In this document: in pieces, positions 40,504 to 48,209 of the stretch
Layout: each line of letters opens with the position of its first letter
Numbering within the stretch: position 1 is the stretch's first letter
From: Sediminibacterium soli
GTDB taxonomy: Bacteria; Bacteroidota; Bacteroidia; Chitinophagales; Chitinophagaceae
Assembly (NCBI RefSeq): GCF_009939225.1
Contig: NZ_JAACJR010000006.1
Coordinates: forward strand, 124,001-188,000
Reading direction: 5' to 3'
Length of the DNA stretch: 64,000 nt
The notes under the pieces: model-generated
What the model was told of the DNA's origin: nothing
The model's input: the letters and a program-made list of their open reading frames with translations, nothing else
Databases searched by the model: none
Made by a program: the position numbers and the translations under genes

Positions 40504-41382
40504 TTAAAACGGTAAACTGTGCGGAGGCAGGGATCGGTTACCCTGCAAACCGCCACTGTGAATAAGCAGCAGCCGGCTCCCTGGCGGGAAATATTGTTTT
40601 TTTACCAAATCCTGTGCCGCAAAAACCATTTTTGACGTGTAGACAATATCAGTGGGCAGCGACTGCCGGTCCCATATTTCCCGCATAAATGCCAGCAGGG
40701 CCGGCGGGTGTTTTGCATACCCGCCAAAATCGTAGCCGGGAACAACCGCAAACGATTTGTTCCGTTCCTCTGCTGTCAGCAGCCCCATCATTTCCTGCGC
40801 TGCGCCGGGATTTTTCAGCACAGGGATACCGATTACGGTCTGATCCGGTTTTGCCGCTTTCACCAGCCCGGCCATCATGGTGCCTGTGCCCACCGCGCAC
40901 AGGATATGCGAGTACGGCTGTGTATCGGCGCTGGTTACAATAGCCGCGGCTCCTTCTGCGCCGGGTAAACCGTAGCCGCCCTCGGGCACCCAGTGCCAGC
41001 CCGGCTGCGTATGTTGTTTTACCAGGGCTTCCTTGTTGCGGTACCGGTCCCGCTCAACAAAACGCAGCTGCATACCGTAACTGCGGGCTTCTTCGAGTGT
41101 GGGCTGGCTACCGGCTGCTTCGCCGCGGATAAAACCGATGCTCTGCAGGCCTTTTTCCCTTGCGGCAAACGCCGCCGCCACGATATGGTTGGAATAGGCG
41201 CCGCCGAATGTGGCAATCGTATGCGCTCCCTCTTGCCATGCCTGCCGCAGGTAAGGCGATAACTTAAACCATTTATTGCCCGAAACCACCGGGTGTACCC
41301 GGTCGATCCGCAGGATATGCACCGATATGCCCGCTGAAGCCAGGCTGTTCAGGTTGTCGATGGTTACCGGGTTTTCTTGCAT
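40504..41382 (-). CDS. ACC deaminase / D-cysteine desulfhydrase family PLP enzyme
   Basis: 292 residues of the fold-type II PLP family. The PLP Lys is in VSGNKWFKLSPYL; GGAYSNHIVAAAFAAREKG and the phosphate-binding VGTGTMMAGLV follow the family order. The C-terminus has LLLIHSGGLQGN. Members deaminate 1-aminocyclopropane-1-carboxylate or split D-cysteine; the residues that separate the two activities cannot be judged safely here, so only the family is assigned. Single gene, divergent from the nucleotidyltransferase. Confidence 0.9.
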   Translation of the reverse strand: MQENPVTIDNLNSLASAGISVHILRIDRVHPVVSGNKWFKLSPYLRQAWQEGAHTIATFGGAYSNHIVAAAFAAREKGLQSIGFIRGEAAGSQPTLEEARSYGMQLRFVERDRYRNKEALVKQHTQPGWHWVPEGGYGLPGAEGAAAIVTSADTQPYSHILCAVGTGTMMAGLVKAAKPDQTVIGIPVLKNPGAAQEMMGLLTAEERNKSFAVVPGYDFGGYAKHPPALLAFMREIWDRQSLPTDIVYTSKMVFAAQDLVKKQYFPPGSRLLLIHSGGLQGNRSLPPHSLPF

Positions 41383-41533
41383 AATTTTTTCATCCTTGTG
41401 TCGGGTTGTATGAATCCTTAGTTTCGTAGCTGAAAATTAACAACTAAAATGAATCATCAGGATGCTGTCTTCCTCCAGGATAGTGCCGGTCCTGGTAAAT
41501 GGCACCCGACCTCAAAAAAACAAACATAAACAG

Positions 41534-42439
41534 ATGAAACCAACGCTTGTTGTTTTGGCCGCAGGAATGGCCAGCCGTTACGGTAGCATGAAACAGATCC
41601 AGTCATTCGGCCCAAGTGGCGAAACCATCATGGATTATTCCATTTACGATGCCATCAGGGCTGGCTTCGGCAAAGTGGTATTTATCATACGCGAGGAATT
41701 TGCCGAAAATTTCAAAGCCATCTTTGAACCCAAACTCAATGGCCGTATCCAGACGGATTATGTGTTCCAGAGCCTGGAATCTTTCATGAATGGCAAAGCG
41801 GTGCCGGCCGAGCGGACAAAACCCTGGGGAACCGCGCATGCCGTTCTCTGCTGCAAAGGCAAAGTGAACGAACCGTTTGCGGTGATCAATGCTGACGATT
41901 ATTACGGACGGGATGCATTTGTAAAAGCGTACAACTTTCTGACCACGCAATCCAGCCGGAATACCTACTGCATCATAGGGTATGAGCTGAAAAATACGCT
42001 CAGCGACAATGGCAGTGTAAGCCGCGGCGTTTGCGAGGTGGATGCGGACTATCATCTCACCGATATCAACGAACGCACCAGCATATACCGCGACACCGAT
42101 GGCAGGATCACCTACGAGGATGCCAGCGGCAAACATGAGGTGTCGGAAGATGCCGTGGTCAGTATGAACTATTTCTGTTTCGATCCCAGCTTTATTGATG
42201 TCTGCGAAGCCCAGTTCGCGGAATTCATCGATAAACATGCCACAGAACCCAAGGCCGAATTCTTTATTCCCACCGCCACCAAGCATTTTGTACAGTCGGG
42301 CCAGGGCGTGATCAAAGTGATCCCCACCTCCGCCAAATGGTTTGGTGTTACCTACAAAGAAGACGCCCCCGGCGTACAGCAAAGCGTCAGCAAACTGGTG
42401 GAAGCGGGGGAGTATCCGGGGAATTTGTGGGAGAGATGA
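41534..42439 (+). CDS. Sugar-nucleotide-type nucleotidyltransferase
   Basis: 301 residues from the ATG at 41534. The N-terminal Rossmann-like GT-A fold has the nucleotide-binding motif LVVLAAGMASRYGSMKQIQSF, a variant of the G-G-x-G-T-R-x(4-9)-P-K motif, and the metal Asp pair in FAVINADDYYG. WGTAHAVLCC is the typical base-contact loop. Such enzymes couple a sugar phosphate to an NTP, yet the usual left-handed helix domain is absent, so the substrate is unclear. The encoded end (GEYPGNLWER) runs directly into a palindromic repeat. Confidence 0.87.
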   Translation: MKPTLVVLAAGMASRYGSMKQIQSFGPSGETIMDYSIYDAIRAGFGKVVFIIREEFAENFKAIFEPKLNGRIQTDYVFQSLESFMNGKAVPAERTKPWGTAHAVLCCKGKVNEPFAVINADDYYGRDAFVKAYNFLTTQSSRNTYCIIGYELKNTLSDNGSVSRGVCEVDADYHLTDINERTSIYRDTDGRITYEDASGKHEVSEDAVVSMNYFCFDPSFIDVCEAQFAEFIDKHATEPKAEFFIPTATKHFVQSGQGVIKVIPTSAKWFGVTYKEDAPGVQQSVSKLVEAGEYPGNLWER

Positions 42440-42440
42440 G

Positions 42441-42638
42441 AATTTGAGAAGTTGAAAATGTGAAGATGTGAAGATTTGGAAATGGGTGGGGTGGGTATAT
42501 GGTTAAATGGTTGCATTGCTGCATTGCTGATGGCTGACCGGCCTATAAATGCAAAACAGCCATATAGCCATGTAACCATGCAGCAATTTGCCCCTTACAC
42601 AGCATTTTCAAATTTTCACATCTTCACATTTTCAAATT
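42441..42638. repeat. Nested intergenic palindrome (two word types)
   Basis: Outer arms 42441-42477 and 42604-42638 are inverted copies of the TTGAAAATGTGAAGATGTG word; inner arms 42497-42535 and 42558-42587 are inverted copies of a second word (ATGGTTAAATGGTTGCATTG / CATATAGCCATGTAACCATG). The element fills the gap between two convergent genes. The outer word recurs at 35418-35528 and the inner at 53381-53488. Confidence 0.75.
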
Positions 42639-42658
42639 AATAACCTCCCTGCAAAAAA

Positions 42659-42690
42659 AAATCCCACCATCACCGGCGGGATTTTTTTTA
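42659..42690. terminator. Bidirectional rho-independent terminator
   Basis: AATCCCACC, six-base loop, GGCGGGATT with T-runs on both strands; ends the protease gene (minus) and possibly the nucleotidyltransferase gene. Confidence 0.8.
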
Positions 42691-42704
42691 GAACCAACTG
42701 CTGT

Positions 42705-43811
42705 TTAGTTCTTGAAAGATTTCACGTAGTAAACACAGTCCTCTACCATGCCGATCTGTTCTTTTCTTTCCATTCCTCTCAATGCACTGCCATGGTGTGT
42801 ATTGCCCATTTTGATTCTGGATGCAATGGAATCATCGAGGTTGCTGATCATCCGGTAAATATTCTTTGATTTTACCGCAAAAGCCACCCCTTCCGCTTCG
42901 GCCTGTCTTGTGCTGAGGATGCCGATCACATCGCCATTGTTGTTGAATACCGGGCCGCCCGAGTTACCGGGGTTGGCACTGATCTGTATCTGGTAACTCA
43001 TGGAATCACCGTTAAAACCCGTGCGCGCACTCAGATACCCTTCGCCGTAAACAATATCGTTACGCGGGTAGCCGAGCGTAAATATTTTTTCACCCATATC
43101 CGCACCCGATTTACGGATGGTATAGGGCAGTGATTTCAATGGTTCAAATTCGTTGTCGGCTATCTTCAGTATGGCCAGGTCGGCATTATTGTCAATGCCG
43201 ACTACCTTGGCGTTATATTCCTGTCCCCCGCTGTTAACCACCACCACGCCCGATCCTTTCAGTACGTGTGCATTGGTGATCAGGTAGCCCTTTGTGTCAA
43301 CAAGAAAGCCTGTGCCGCCGCTGACAACGGTGCCGCCCTTGGGTATTTTATTGTCTACCTCGCGAATAAGGCCGTTCTGCACTTTCTGGTAGGTTCTGAT
43401 GGTGGCCACTTCTCGACTCAGTTCTTCGATCTGCCCGTTGCGCACAGGAGAGAAGTAGAGTGTGAGTCCGCTGATCACCAGTGCAATGAATCCGCCAACG
43501 GTTGCGGCGATCGCCGTAACGCGTTTGTATTTTTTCCAGAGCTGGATAACCTTGCCTTTGGTGGTAAGTTCCCCGCTTTCGTTGATCTCGCCGGTTTCGA
43601 GCAGGCGTGAATGCGCGGTCTGCAGGCTGTTCCTGAGGTTGCGGTGTACCGAATAAATATCCATCTGGTGCAGGAACATGCTGTGTTCTACCACCATCTG
43701 GTCTATCTCCGGCGTATTCTTGCGAAGATTTTCGAAATAGCTGCGCTCTGCGGCATTCATATCGCCGCTGAGGTACCTTTCGATGGCTTCCAGTAACAGA
43801 ATATCGTCCAT
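42705..43811 (-). CDS. Anti-sigma-like membrane protein fused to an HtrA-type serine protease
   Basis: 368 residues. The first about 90 form a cytoplasmic helical domain (MDDILLLEAIERYLSGDMNA, AERSYFENLRKNTPEIDQMV) like the N-terminus of Bacteroidota anti-sigma factors (FecR/zinc-less type). One membrane helix follows (97-120), then a trypsin-like S1C domain in the periplasm with a complete triad: His182 (TNAHVLKG), Asp211 (NNADLAIL) and Ser284 (GNSGGPV). No PDZ domain is seen. The gene is 4 bases after an ECF sigma factor gene, the classic position of an anti-sigma factor. The fusion suggests that signal sensing, proteolysis and sigma-factor release sit in one protein. Confidence 0.86.
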   Translation of the reverse strand: MDDILLLEAIERYLSGDMNAAERSYFENLRKNTPEIDQMVVEHSMFLHQMDIYSVHRNLRNSLQTAHSRLLETGEINESGELTTKGKVIQLWKKYKRVTAIAATVGGFIALVISGLTLYFSPVRNGQIEELSREVATIRTYQKVQNGLIREVDNKIPKGGTVVSGGTGFLVDTKGYLITNAHVLKGSGVVVVNSGGQEYNAKVVGIDNNADLAILKIADNEFEPLKSLPYTIRKSGADMGEKIFTLGYPRNDIVYGEGYLSARTGFNGDSMSYQIQISANPGNSGGPVFNNNGDVIGILSTRQAEAEGVAFAVKSKNIYRMISNLDDSIASRIKMGNTHHGSALRGMERKEQIGMVEDCVYYVKSFKN

Positions 43812-43815
43812 AATA

Positions 43816-44379
43816 TCAGTCTCCTATATTGTACTGCGCGAAGAACAGTTTCTTCAGACGCATCAAACATTTGTATTTCTGGTTCTTGGCGTTGTCGGCA
43901 TTGGTATAACCAAATTCCGCAGCCAGTTCCTGCATCCCCATTTTTTTCAGGTAATAACCTTCCAAAAGGCTTTTACAGGGTTCTCCCAGGCTGTTCAGGG
44001 CCCGGTCCATAATCGCAAACTCGGCGTTCCGCTTCTCATGCATCTCCAGGTCTTCTTCCACGGCCACCGTTTCTTCCAGGCTGTCTGCATGCGCGTACCG
44101 CCCCATCTGCTGGAGCCGTTTGAGCCAGAGACGCCTGCATACCGAGTATACATAGGTCTTGATCTGGGAGGTAAGTACGAATGACTGGCTCTGGGCCTTT
44201 TCGTAAAGGGTGATGACCGCTTCCTGGAAAATGTCCCGGGCATCATCGTACGTACCGTTATTCTGCATTATGAAAGTCTGCACCATCGCAAAATTGTCCT
44301 TATAGATCGTTTCGATGGCCTTGGAATCATTATTAGCCAGTCCCTTCAGCAATGCCTGTTCTGTGGTGTCAGCTTTCAC
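43816..44379 (-). CDS. ECF-type RNA polymerase sigma factor
   Basis: 187 residues from a GTG at 44379 (MKADTTEQALLKGLANNDSK). Region 2 has AIETIYKDNF..VQTFIMQNNGTYDDARDIFQEAVITLYEKA; region 4 has LGEPCKSLLEGYYLKKMGMQELAAEFGYTNADNAKNQKYKCLMRL. The long linker and the DNAKNQKYKCLM ending are typical of Bacteroidota ECF factors. The GTG is chosen because a promoter-like CATATTTG overlaps the only other start, a TTG at 44424. Followed 4 bases later by the membrane protease that is probably its anti-sigma partner. Confidence 0.9.
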   Translation of the reverse strand: MKADTTEQALLKGLANNDSKAIETIYKDNFAMVQTFIMQNNGTYDDARDIFQEAVITLYEKAQSQSFVLTSQIKTYVYSVCRRLWLKRLQQMGRYAHADSLEETVAVEEDLEMHEKRNAEFAIMDRALNSLGEPCKSLLEGYYLKKMGMQELAAEFGYTNADNAKNQKYKCLMRLKKLFFAQYNIGD

Positions 44380-44529
44380 TATGCGGTTCAATTTAATACG
44401 GAAAGGGGCGTAAAAGTAACCCAAATATGAGCCTAAAATAATTTTAAAAAAAAATCAGGTTACCCGGGTTACCTTTTTAACCGTTTGGGTATTAACTACA
44501 AAATCACTCACAAAAAAAGCTTACAAAAC

Positions 44530-44730
44530 ATGAAAAAAGTATTCGCAATCTTAGCTGTAGCCGGTTTCATGGCTGCTTGTAATTCAGGTGAAGACAAAGC
44601 CAAACTGGCTGCTGACAGCGCAAAAGCTGCTGATAGCACTAAAGCTGCATGGGCTGCTGACAGCGCTGCTAAAGCCGCTGCTGCTGTTGATACCAGCAAA
44701 AAAGCTGCTGCAGATACCACAAAGAAATAA
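44530..44730 (+). CDS. Small Ala/Asp/Lys-rich lipoprotein
   Basis: 66 residues from the ATG at 44530 (MKKVFAILAVAGFMAAC). The Ala-Ala-Cys at 15-17 is a lipobox-like end of a type II signal peptide. The mature part is a low-complexity helix of Ala, Asp, Lys, Ser and Thr (DSAKAADSTKAAWAADSAAK), resembling coiled small outer-membrane lipoproteins. No function is known. It is divergent from the ECF sigma gene, 150 bases away, and could be a target of that sigma factor. A hairpin terminator follows at 44829. Confidence 0.8.
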   Translation: MKKVFAILAVAGFMAACNSGEDKAKLAADSAKAADSTKAAWAADSAAKAAAAVDTSKKAAADTTKK

Positions 44731-44828
44731 CTCGTTCGCGCAGCTACCGTGCGTAATGAATGTATAGCCCGCTTGCCGGCAGGATGGTAGCTGACCAAAG
44801 ATTTTTCATATGGCAAGCAATCGTTAGA

Positions 44829-44863
44829 GGCCGCTCCGTTTCCACGGAGGGGCTTTTTTTTTT
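44829..44863 (+). terminator. Rho-independent terminator
   Basis: GCC-G-CTCCGT, TTCC loop, ACGGAG-G-GGC followed by eleven T; ends the small lipoprotein gene. Confidence 0.85.
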
Positions 44864-44988
44864 GGATTAGCGGATTGTGGATTCGCGAATTTGGATTTCT
44901 CTATCGGGGACTCCGGAAAAAAGTGATTCATCGCATAACGAAAATCCGCTAATCCAGAATCCGCTAATCCGCGAATTCATTCCAATCC
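44864..44988. repeat. Intergenic palindrome of the GGATTAGCGGATT type
   Basis: The left arm (44864-44898) has GGATTAGCGGATT and GGATTCGCGAATTTGGATTT. The right arm (44941-44988) contains two exact reverse complements AATCCGCTAATCC (44943-44955 and 44958-44970) and CGCGAATTC. It lies just upstream of the pheA attenuator promoter. Another word type of the same kind of palindrome as at 16074, 35418 and 42441. Confidence 0.75.
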
Positions 44989-45050
44989 GAACGACTGTTT
45001 GTTTGGATAATATTTTTTTTGAAAAAGATTTTTAGAATACGATCTGTACT

Positions 45051-45058
45051 TATATTTG
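45051..45058 (+). promoter_or_regulatory. -7 promoter box of the aromatic operon leader
   Basis: TATATTTG (TAnnTTTG) seven bases before the leader-peptide ATG at 45066. Transcription should start within a few bases of that ATG, leaving about 140 bases of leader RNA before the attenuator terminator. Confidence 0.65.
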
Positions 45059-45065
45059 AAGCAGA

Positions 45066-45152
45066 ATGAAAAACATCACCACAAATACTTTCTTCTTTTT
45101 CTTTTATTACTTCTTTGAGACAAGAAGCCGGGTAGTATTTGTTAAAGCTTAA
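45066..45152 (+). CDS. Phe/Tyr-rich attenuator leader peptide
   Basis: A 28-codon frame from ATG 45066 to TAA 45150-45152. Residues 9-17 read FFFFFYYFF, nine aromatic codons in a row, plus one further Phe near the end (VVFVKA). The products of the downstream operon are phenylalanine and tyrosine, so stalling at these codons reports charged tRNA-Phe/tRNA-Tyr. The promoter box is just upstream and a terminator hairpin begins 23 bases after the stop codon. All this is the textbook layout of a pheA/pheST-type attenuator leader peptide. Too short to be an ordinary gene, but the codon pattern is most unlikely by chance in this position. Confidence 0.9.
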   Translation: MKNITTNTFFFFFYYFFETRSRVVFVKA

Positions 45153-45203
45153 CGAAAGAAATCATCAAAATACGATCCCGGCCATAAGGTCGGGATTTTT
45201 TTT
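45127..45203 (+). promoter_or_regulatory. Transcription attenuator (antiterminator/terminator switch) of pheA
   Basis: Two pairings compete. Antiterminator: GCCGGG at 45127-45132, inside the leader frame just after the Phe/Tyr run, pairs with CCCGGC at 45177-45182. Terminator: ATCCCGGCC (45175-45183) pairs with GGTCGGGAT (45188-45196), loop ATAA, then T8. A ribosome stalled in the aromatic run leaves GCCGGG free, so the antiterminator forms and pheA is transcribed; a ribosome that reaches the stop covers it and the terminator forms. Structure is read by eye, not calculated. Confidence 0.85.
45175..45203 (+). terminator. Attenuator terminator before pheA
   Basis: 9-bp stem with one G-T pair, four-base ATAA loop, eight T; the last T is five bases from the pheA ATG at 45208. 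Confidence 0.9.
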
Positions 45204-45207
45204 GCCC

Positions 45208-46089
45208 ATGACTGCAACAAAAAATAAGACGAATGTAAACGCGTCCCTTCCCCTTGGGAAAGGCGTGGCCATCCAGGGGTACGAAGGCAGCTTTCACCAG
45301 GTAGCCGCCCGTTATTTCTTTGGTAAACAAGTGCCCGTGATCCCCTGTGATACATTCCGGCAACTGGTTAAGATCTGTTCCGACAAACACGCATCCGACG
45401 GCGCCGTTATGGCCATCGAGAATTCCATCGCCGGAAGTATTCTTCCCAATTATAACCTGCTGCAGAAAAGCGACCTGGTGGTGATAGGCGAAGTATATCT
45501 TTCCATCAGCCAGAACCTGCTGGTGAACAAAGGCGTAAAACTGTCCGATATCAGGGAAGTGCACAGCCATCCGATGGCCCTGCTGCAGTGCATGGACTAC
45601 CTGGAGAAGAACAACTGGAAACTGGTGGAAACCGAAGACACGGCCCTGAGCGCCCGACATATTCACCAGCACCACAGCAAACATGCCGCCGCCATCGCAA
45701 GCAAACTCGCCGCAGAGTTATACAACCTGGACCTGATCGGTCCCGATATCCATACACTGAAGAACAACGTAACCCGTTTCCTGGTACTGAAAAGACAGAA
45801 AGATGCGCTGGAAGTGGAAACCGCAGACAAAGCATCTATCTATTTCCAGACAGACCATTCCAGAGGGATACTGGCAAAAGTGCTGGCCAGGATCGCAGAA
45901 GGCGGGATCAACCTCAGCAAACTGCAGAGCATGCCCATACCCGGCAGCAATTTCAAATACGGATTTTATGCAGATATGGAGTTTGATGAACGAAAACAAC
46001 TTGGTAAAGTGCTGTCATCGCTCTCAGCGCTCACCAATAACCTGCGCATATTCGGGATCTATCAAAAAGGAAAAGTCGTAAAAGGATAA
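45208..46089 (+). CDS. pheA: Prephenate dehydratase
   Basis: 293 residues from the ATG at 45208, directly after the attenuator T-run; longer starts would lie inside the leader. The catalytic part has VAIQGYEGSFHQVAARYFFG, the ENSIAGSI stretch, and the KNNVTRFLVL-type motif (HTLKNNVTRFLVL, with the catalytic Thr). The C-terminal ACT domain (about 205-290) carries KASIYFQTDHSRGILAKVL and INLSKLQSMPIPGSNFKYGFY with the ESRP-like regulatory region, so feedback binding of phenylalanine is likely. It turns prephenate into phenylpyruvate. First gene of the aromatic operon; 3 bases separate it from the aminotransferase. Confidence 0.96.
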   Translation: MTATKNKTNVNASLPLGKGVAIQGYEGSFHQVAARYFFGKQVPVIPCDTFRQLVKICSDKHASDGAVMAIENSIAGSILPNYNLLQKSDLVVIGEVYLSISQNLLVNKGVKLSDIREVHSHPMALLQCMDYLEKNNWKLVETEDTALSARHIHQHHSKHAAAIASKLAAELYNLDLIGPDIHTLKNNVTRFLVLKRQKDALEVETADKASIYFQTDHSRGILAKVLARIAEGGINLSKLQSMPIPGSNFKYGFYADMEFDERKQLGKVLSSLSALTNNLRIFGIYQKGKVVKG

Positions 46090-46092
46090 CCA

Positions 46093-47259
46093 ATGGCAAG
46101 CAAGACAGCAAAAAGACTGGATGGCATAGGCGAGTACTATTTCTCACGCAAACTGCGGGAGATAGATGAACGCAACCAACAGGGTAAGAACATCATCAAC
46201 CTCGGTATCGGCAGCCCTGATCTGCCGCCGCATCCCGATGTGATCAGGACCTTACAGGAAGAATCCGCCAAACCCAACGTGCATGCCTACCAGAATTACA
46301 AGGGCTCGCCCGTGCTGCGCAGGGCCATAGCCGGATGGTATGAGAAATGGTATGGCGTGGAACTTGATCCGGAGTCGGAGATACTGCCCCTGATCGGAAG
46401 TAAGGAGGGCATCATGCATATCTGTATGACCTATCTGAACGAAGGCGATGAGGCCCTGATCCCCAATCCCGGTTACCCCACCTACAGCGCGGCGGTGAAA
46501 CTTGCCGGCGGCATTCCGGTTACCTATGAAATGAACGAAGCCAATCACTGGGAACCCGATTTTGCGGCACTCGGGCAAAAAGATCTTTCGAAGGTAAAAC
46601 TGTTATGGGTGAACTATCCGCATATGCCCACCGGACAGCCGCCCACCCCGTGCCTGTTCGAAAAGATCGTGGCTTTTGGAAAAAAACACGATATCATCAT
46701 CTGCCATGATAACCCGTACAGCTTTATCCTGAACGAGCAACCGATGAGCCTGTTGCATGTTCCCGACGCAAAAGATACCGTTATCGAACTCAATTCCCTC
46801 AGCAAAAGCCAGAATATGGCCGGCTGGCGGGTGGGTATGTTATGCGCTTCCAGAGAAAGGATCGAAGAAGTGCTGCGTTTCAAAAGCAATATGGACAGCG
46901 GTATGTTCCTGCCCGTTCAGCTTGCAGCGGCAAAAGCCCTGGAACTCGGAAAGGAATGGTACGATGAGGTGAACGCGATCTACCGCCGTCGCAGGGAAAA
47001 AGTATTCGACATACTGGATATACTGAAGTGCAGCTACGCAAAGCAGCAGGTGGGCATGTTTGTATGGGCGAAAATTCCCGGCAGTTACCGGGATGGCTAT
47101 GCGCTGAGTGATGAGGTACTGTACGATGCAAATGTTTTTATCACACCCGGTGGCATCTTTGGATCGGCAGGAGAGAATTATATCCGGATCAGTCTCTGCG
47201 GTAGCATGGAACGTTTCGAGGAAGCCATTGCCCGCATCAAAGCGATTATTCATTCTTAA
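46093..47259 (+). CDS. Class I/II aminotransferase (aromatic pathway)
   Basis: 388 residues, fold type I PLP enzyme. NLGIGSPDLPPHP, SKEGI, NPGYPTY, VNYPHMPTG (the NxPTG variant), DNPYSF and the PLP Lys in LNSLSKSQNMAGWRVG are visible, and the substrate Arg lies in YIRISLCGS. Sequence features are close to LL-diaminopimelate-type/aspartate aminotransferases, but the position between pheA and tyrA suggests that it aminates phenylpyruvate, 4-hydroxyphenylpyruvate or prephenate. In-operon, 19 bases before tyrA. Confidence 0.9.
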   Translation: MASKTAKRLDGIGEYYFSRKLREIDERNQQGKNIINLGIGSPDLPPHPDVIRTLQEESAKPNVHAYQNYKGSPVLRRAIAGWYEKWYGVELDPESEILPLIGSKEGIMHICMTYLNEGDEALIPNPGYPTYSAAVKLAGGIPVTYEMNEANHWEPDFAALGQKDLSKVKLLWVNYPHMPTGQPPTPCLFEKIVAFGKKHDIIICHDNPYSFILNEQPMSLLHVPDAKDTVIELNSLSKSQNMAGWRVGMLCASRERIEEVLRFKSNMDSGMFLPVQLAAAKALELGKEWYDEVNAIYRRRREKVFDILDILKCSYAKQQVGMFVWAKIPGSYRDGYALSDEVLYDANVFITPGGIFGSAGENYIRISLCGSMERFEEAIARIKAIIHS

Positions 47260-47278
47260 TCATTAATTACGAATCAGC

Positions 47279-48118
47279 ATGACCGTTACGGTTATCGGCA
47301 TAGGACTTATCGGTGGCTCCATGGCGCTGGCGCTGAAAGAACTGGGGCTCGCATCCAGGGTGATCGGCGTGGATACCGACCCCGCGCACAGCCAGAAAGC
47401 GCTCGAGCTGAAGCTGGTGGACGACATACTTCCGCTTGACAAAGCCATTGGCGTGTCGCAGCTGATCATACTGGCCATCCCTGTGAACAGCGCCGAAAAA
47501 TTATTGCCATCCATCCTCGGCCAGGTAAACGAACAGGTGATCATGGATGTGGGCTCTACAAAAAAGGGATTGCTGGATGCAGTGGCAGACCATCCCAAAC
47601 GCGGAAGGGTGGTGGCCACGCACCCGATGTGGGGTACCGAATACAGCGGTCCCGAAGCGGCGGTGAAAGGGGCATTCCTGAATAAGGCAACCGTTATCTG
47701 TGACCGCGAGCAGACCGATGCAGATGCACTGGCAACGGTGGAATCGCTGTACCGATCGCTGGGTATGCACCTGGTATATATGAACGCGAAAGACCATGAT
47801 GTGCACGTGGCCTATATCAGCCATATATCACATATCACGTCTTTTGCCCTGGCCAACACCGTACTGGAAAAGGAAAAAGAAGAAGATGCCATTTTTGAGC
47901 TGGCAAGCGGTGGTTTTGAAAGCACGGTGCGTCTTGCCAAAAGTAACCCGGCCATGTGGGTGCCCATTTTTATGCAGAACCGGGAAAACATACTCGATGT
48001 GCTGAATGAACACATCAGCCAGCTGCGGAAATTTAAAGCGAGTCTTGAAAAAGAGAATTACGACTACCTGCAGGAGCTGATCGAACAGGCGAACGGCATT
48101 AAAAGGATATTAAAGTGA
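47279..48118 (+). CDS. tyrA: Prephenate dehydrogenase
   Basis: 279 residues. The Rossmann motif GIGLIGGSMALALKE starts at residue 6. The second half has ATHPMWGTEYSGPEAA, YMNAKDHDVHVAYISHISH (catalytic His) and a helical dimer domain with GGFESTVRLAKSNPAMW. It oxidises prephenate to 4-hydroxyphenylpyruvate with NAD+. No ACT domain is attached, so tyrosine control may come from the attenuator or from competition at the active site. Confidence 0.94.
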   Translation: MTVTVIGIGLIGGSMALALKELGLASRVIGVDTDPAHSQKALELKLVDDILPLDKAIGVSQLIILAIPVNSAEKLLPSILGQVNEQVIMDVGSTKKGLLDAVADHPKRGRVVATHPMWGTEYSGPEAAVKGAFLNKATVICDREQTDADALATVESLYRSLGMHLVYMNAKDHDVHVAYISHISHITSFALANTVLEKEKEEDAIFELASGGFESTVRLAKSNPAMWVPIFMQNRENILDVLNEHISQLRKFKASLEKENYDYLQELIEQANGIKRILK

Positions 48119-48186
48119 GAACCAGGATGTAAAACTGAAACCAACACCCGATATACCAAAAAACCAATAAACCCGTACCTAAACAG

Positions 48187-48194
48187 TACCTTTG
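48187..48194 (+). promoter_or_regulatory. -7 promoter box of the DEAD-box helicase gene
   Basis: TACCTTTG, matching TAnnTTTG, 15 bases before the ATG at 48210. It may give the second half of the cluster its own promoter, independent of the attenuator. Confidence 0.5.
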
Positions 48195-48209
48195 CGCAAA
48201 TTTTAATAC

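Noticed and set aside
45139..45207. An upstream start for prephenate dehydratase that would add 23 residues.
   Set aside because: It would lie inside the leader peptide and attenuator; the ATG at 45208 follows the T-run and gives the normal N-terminus.
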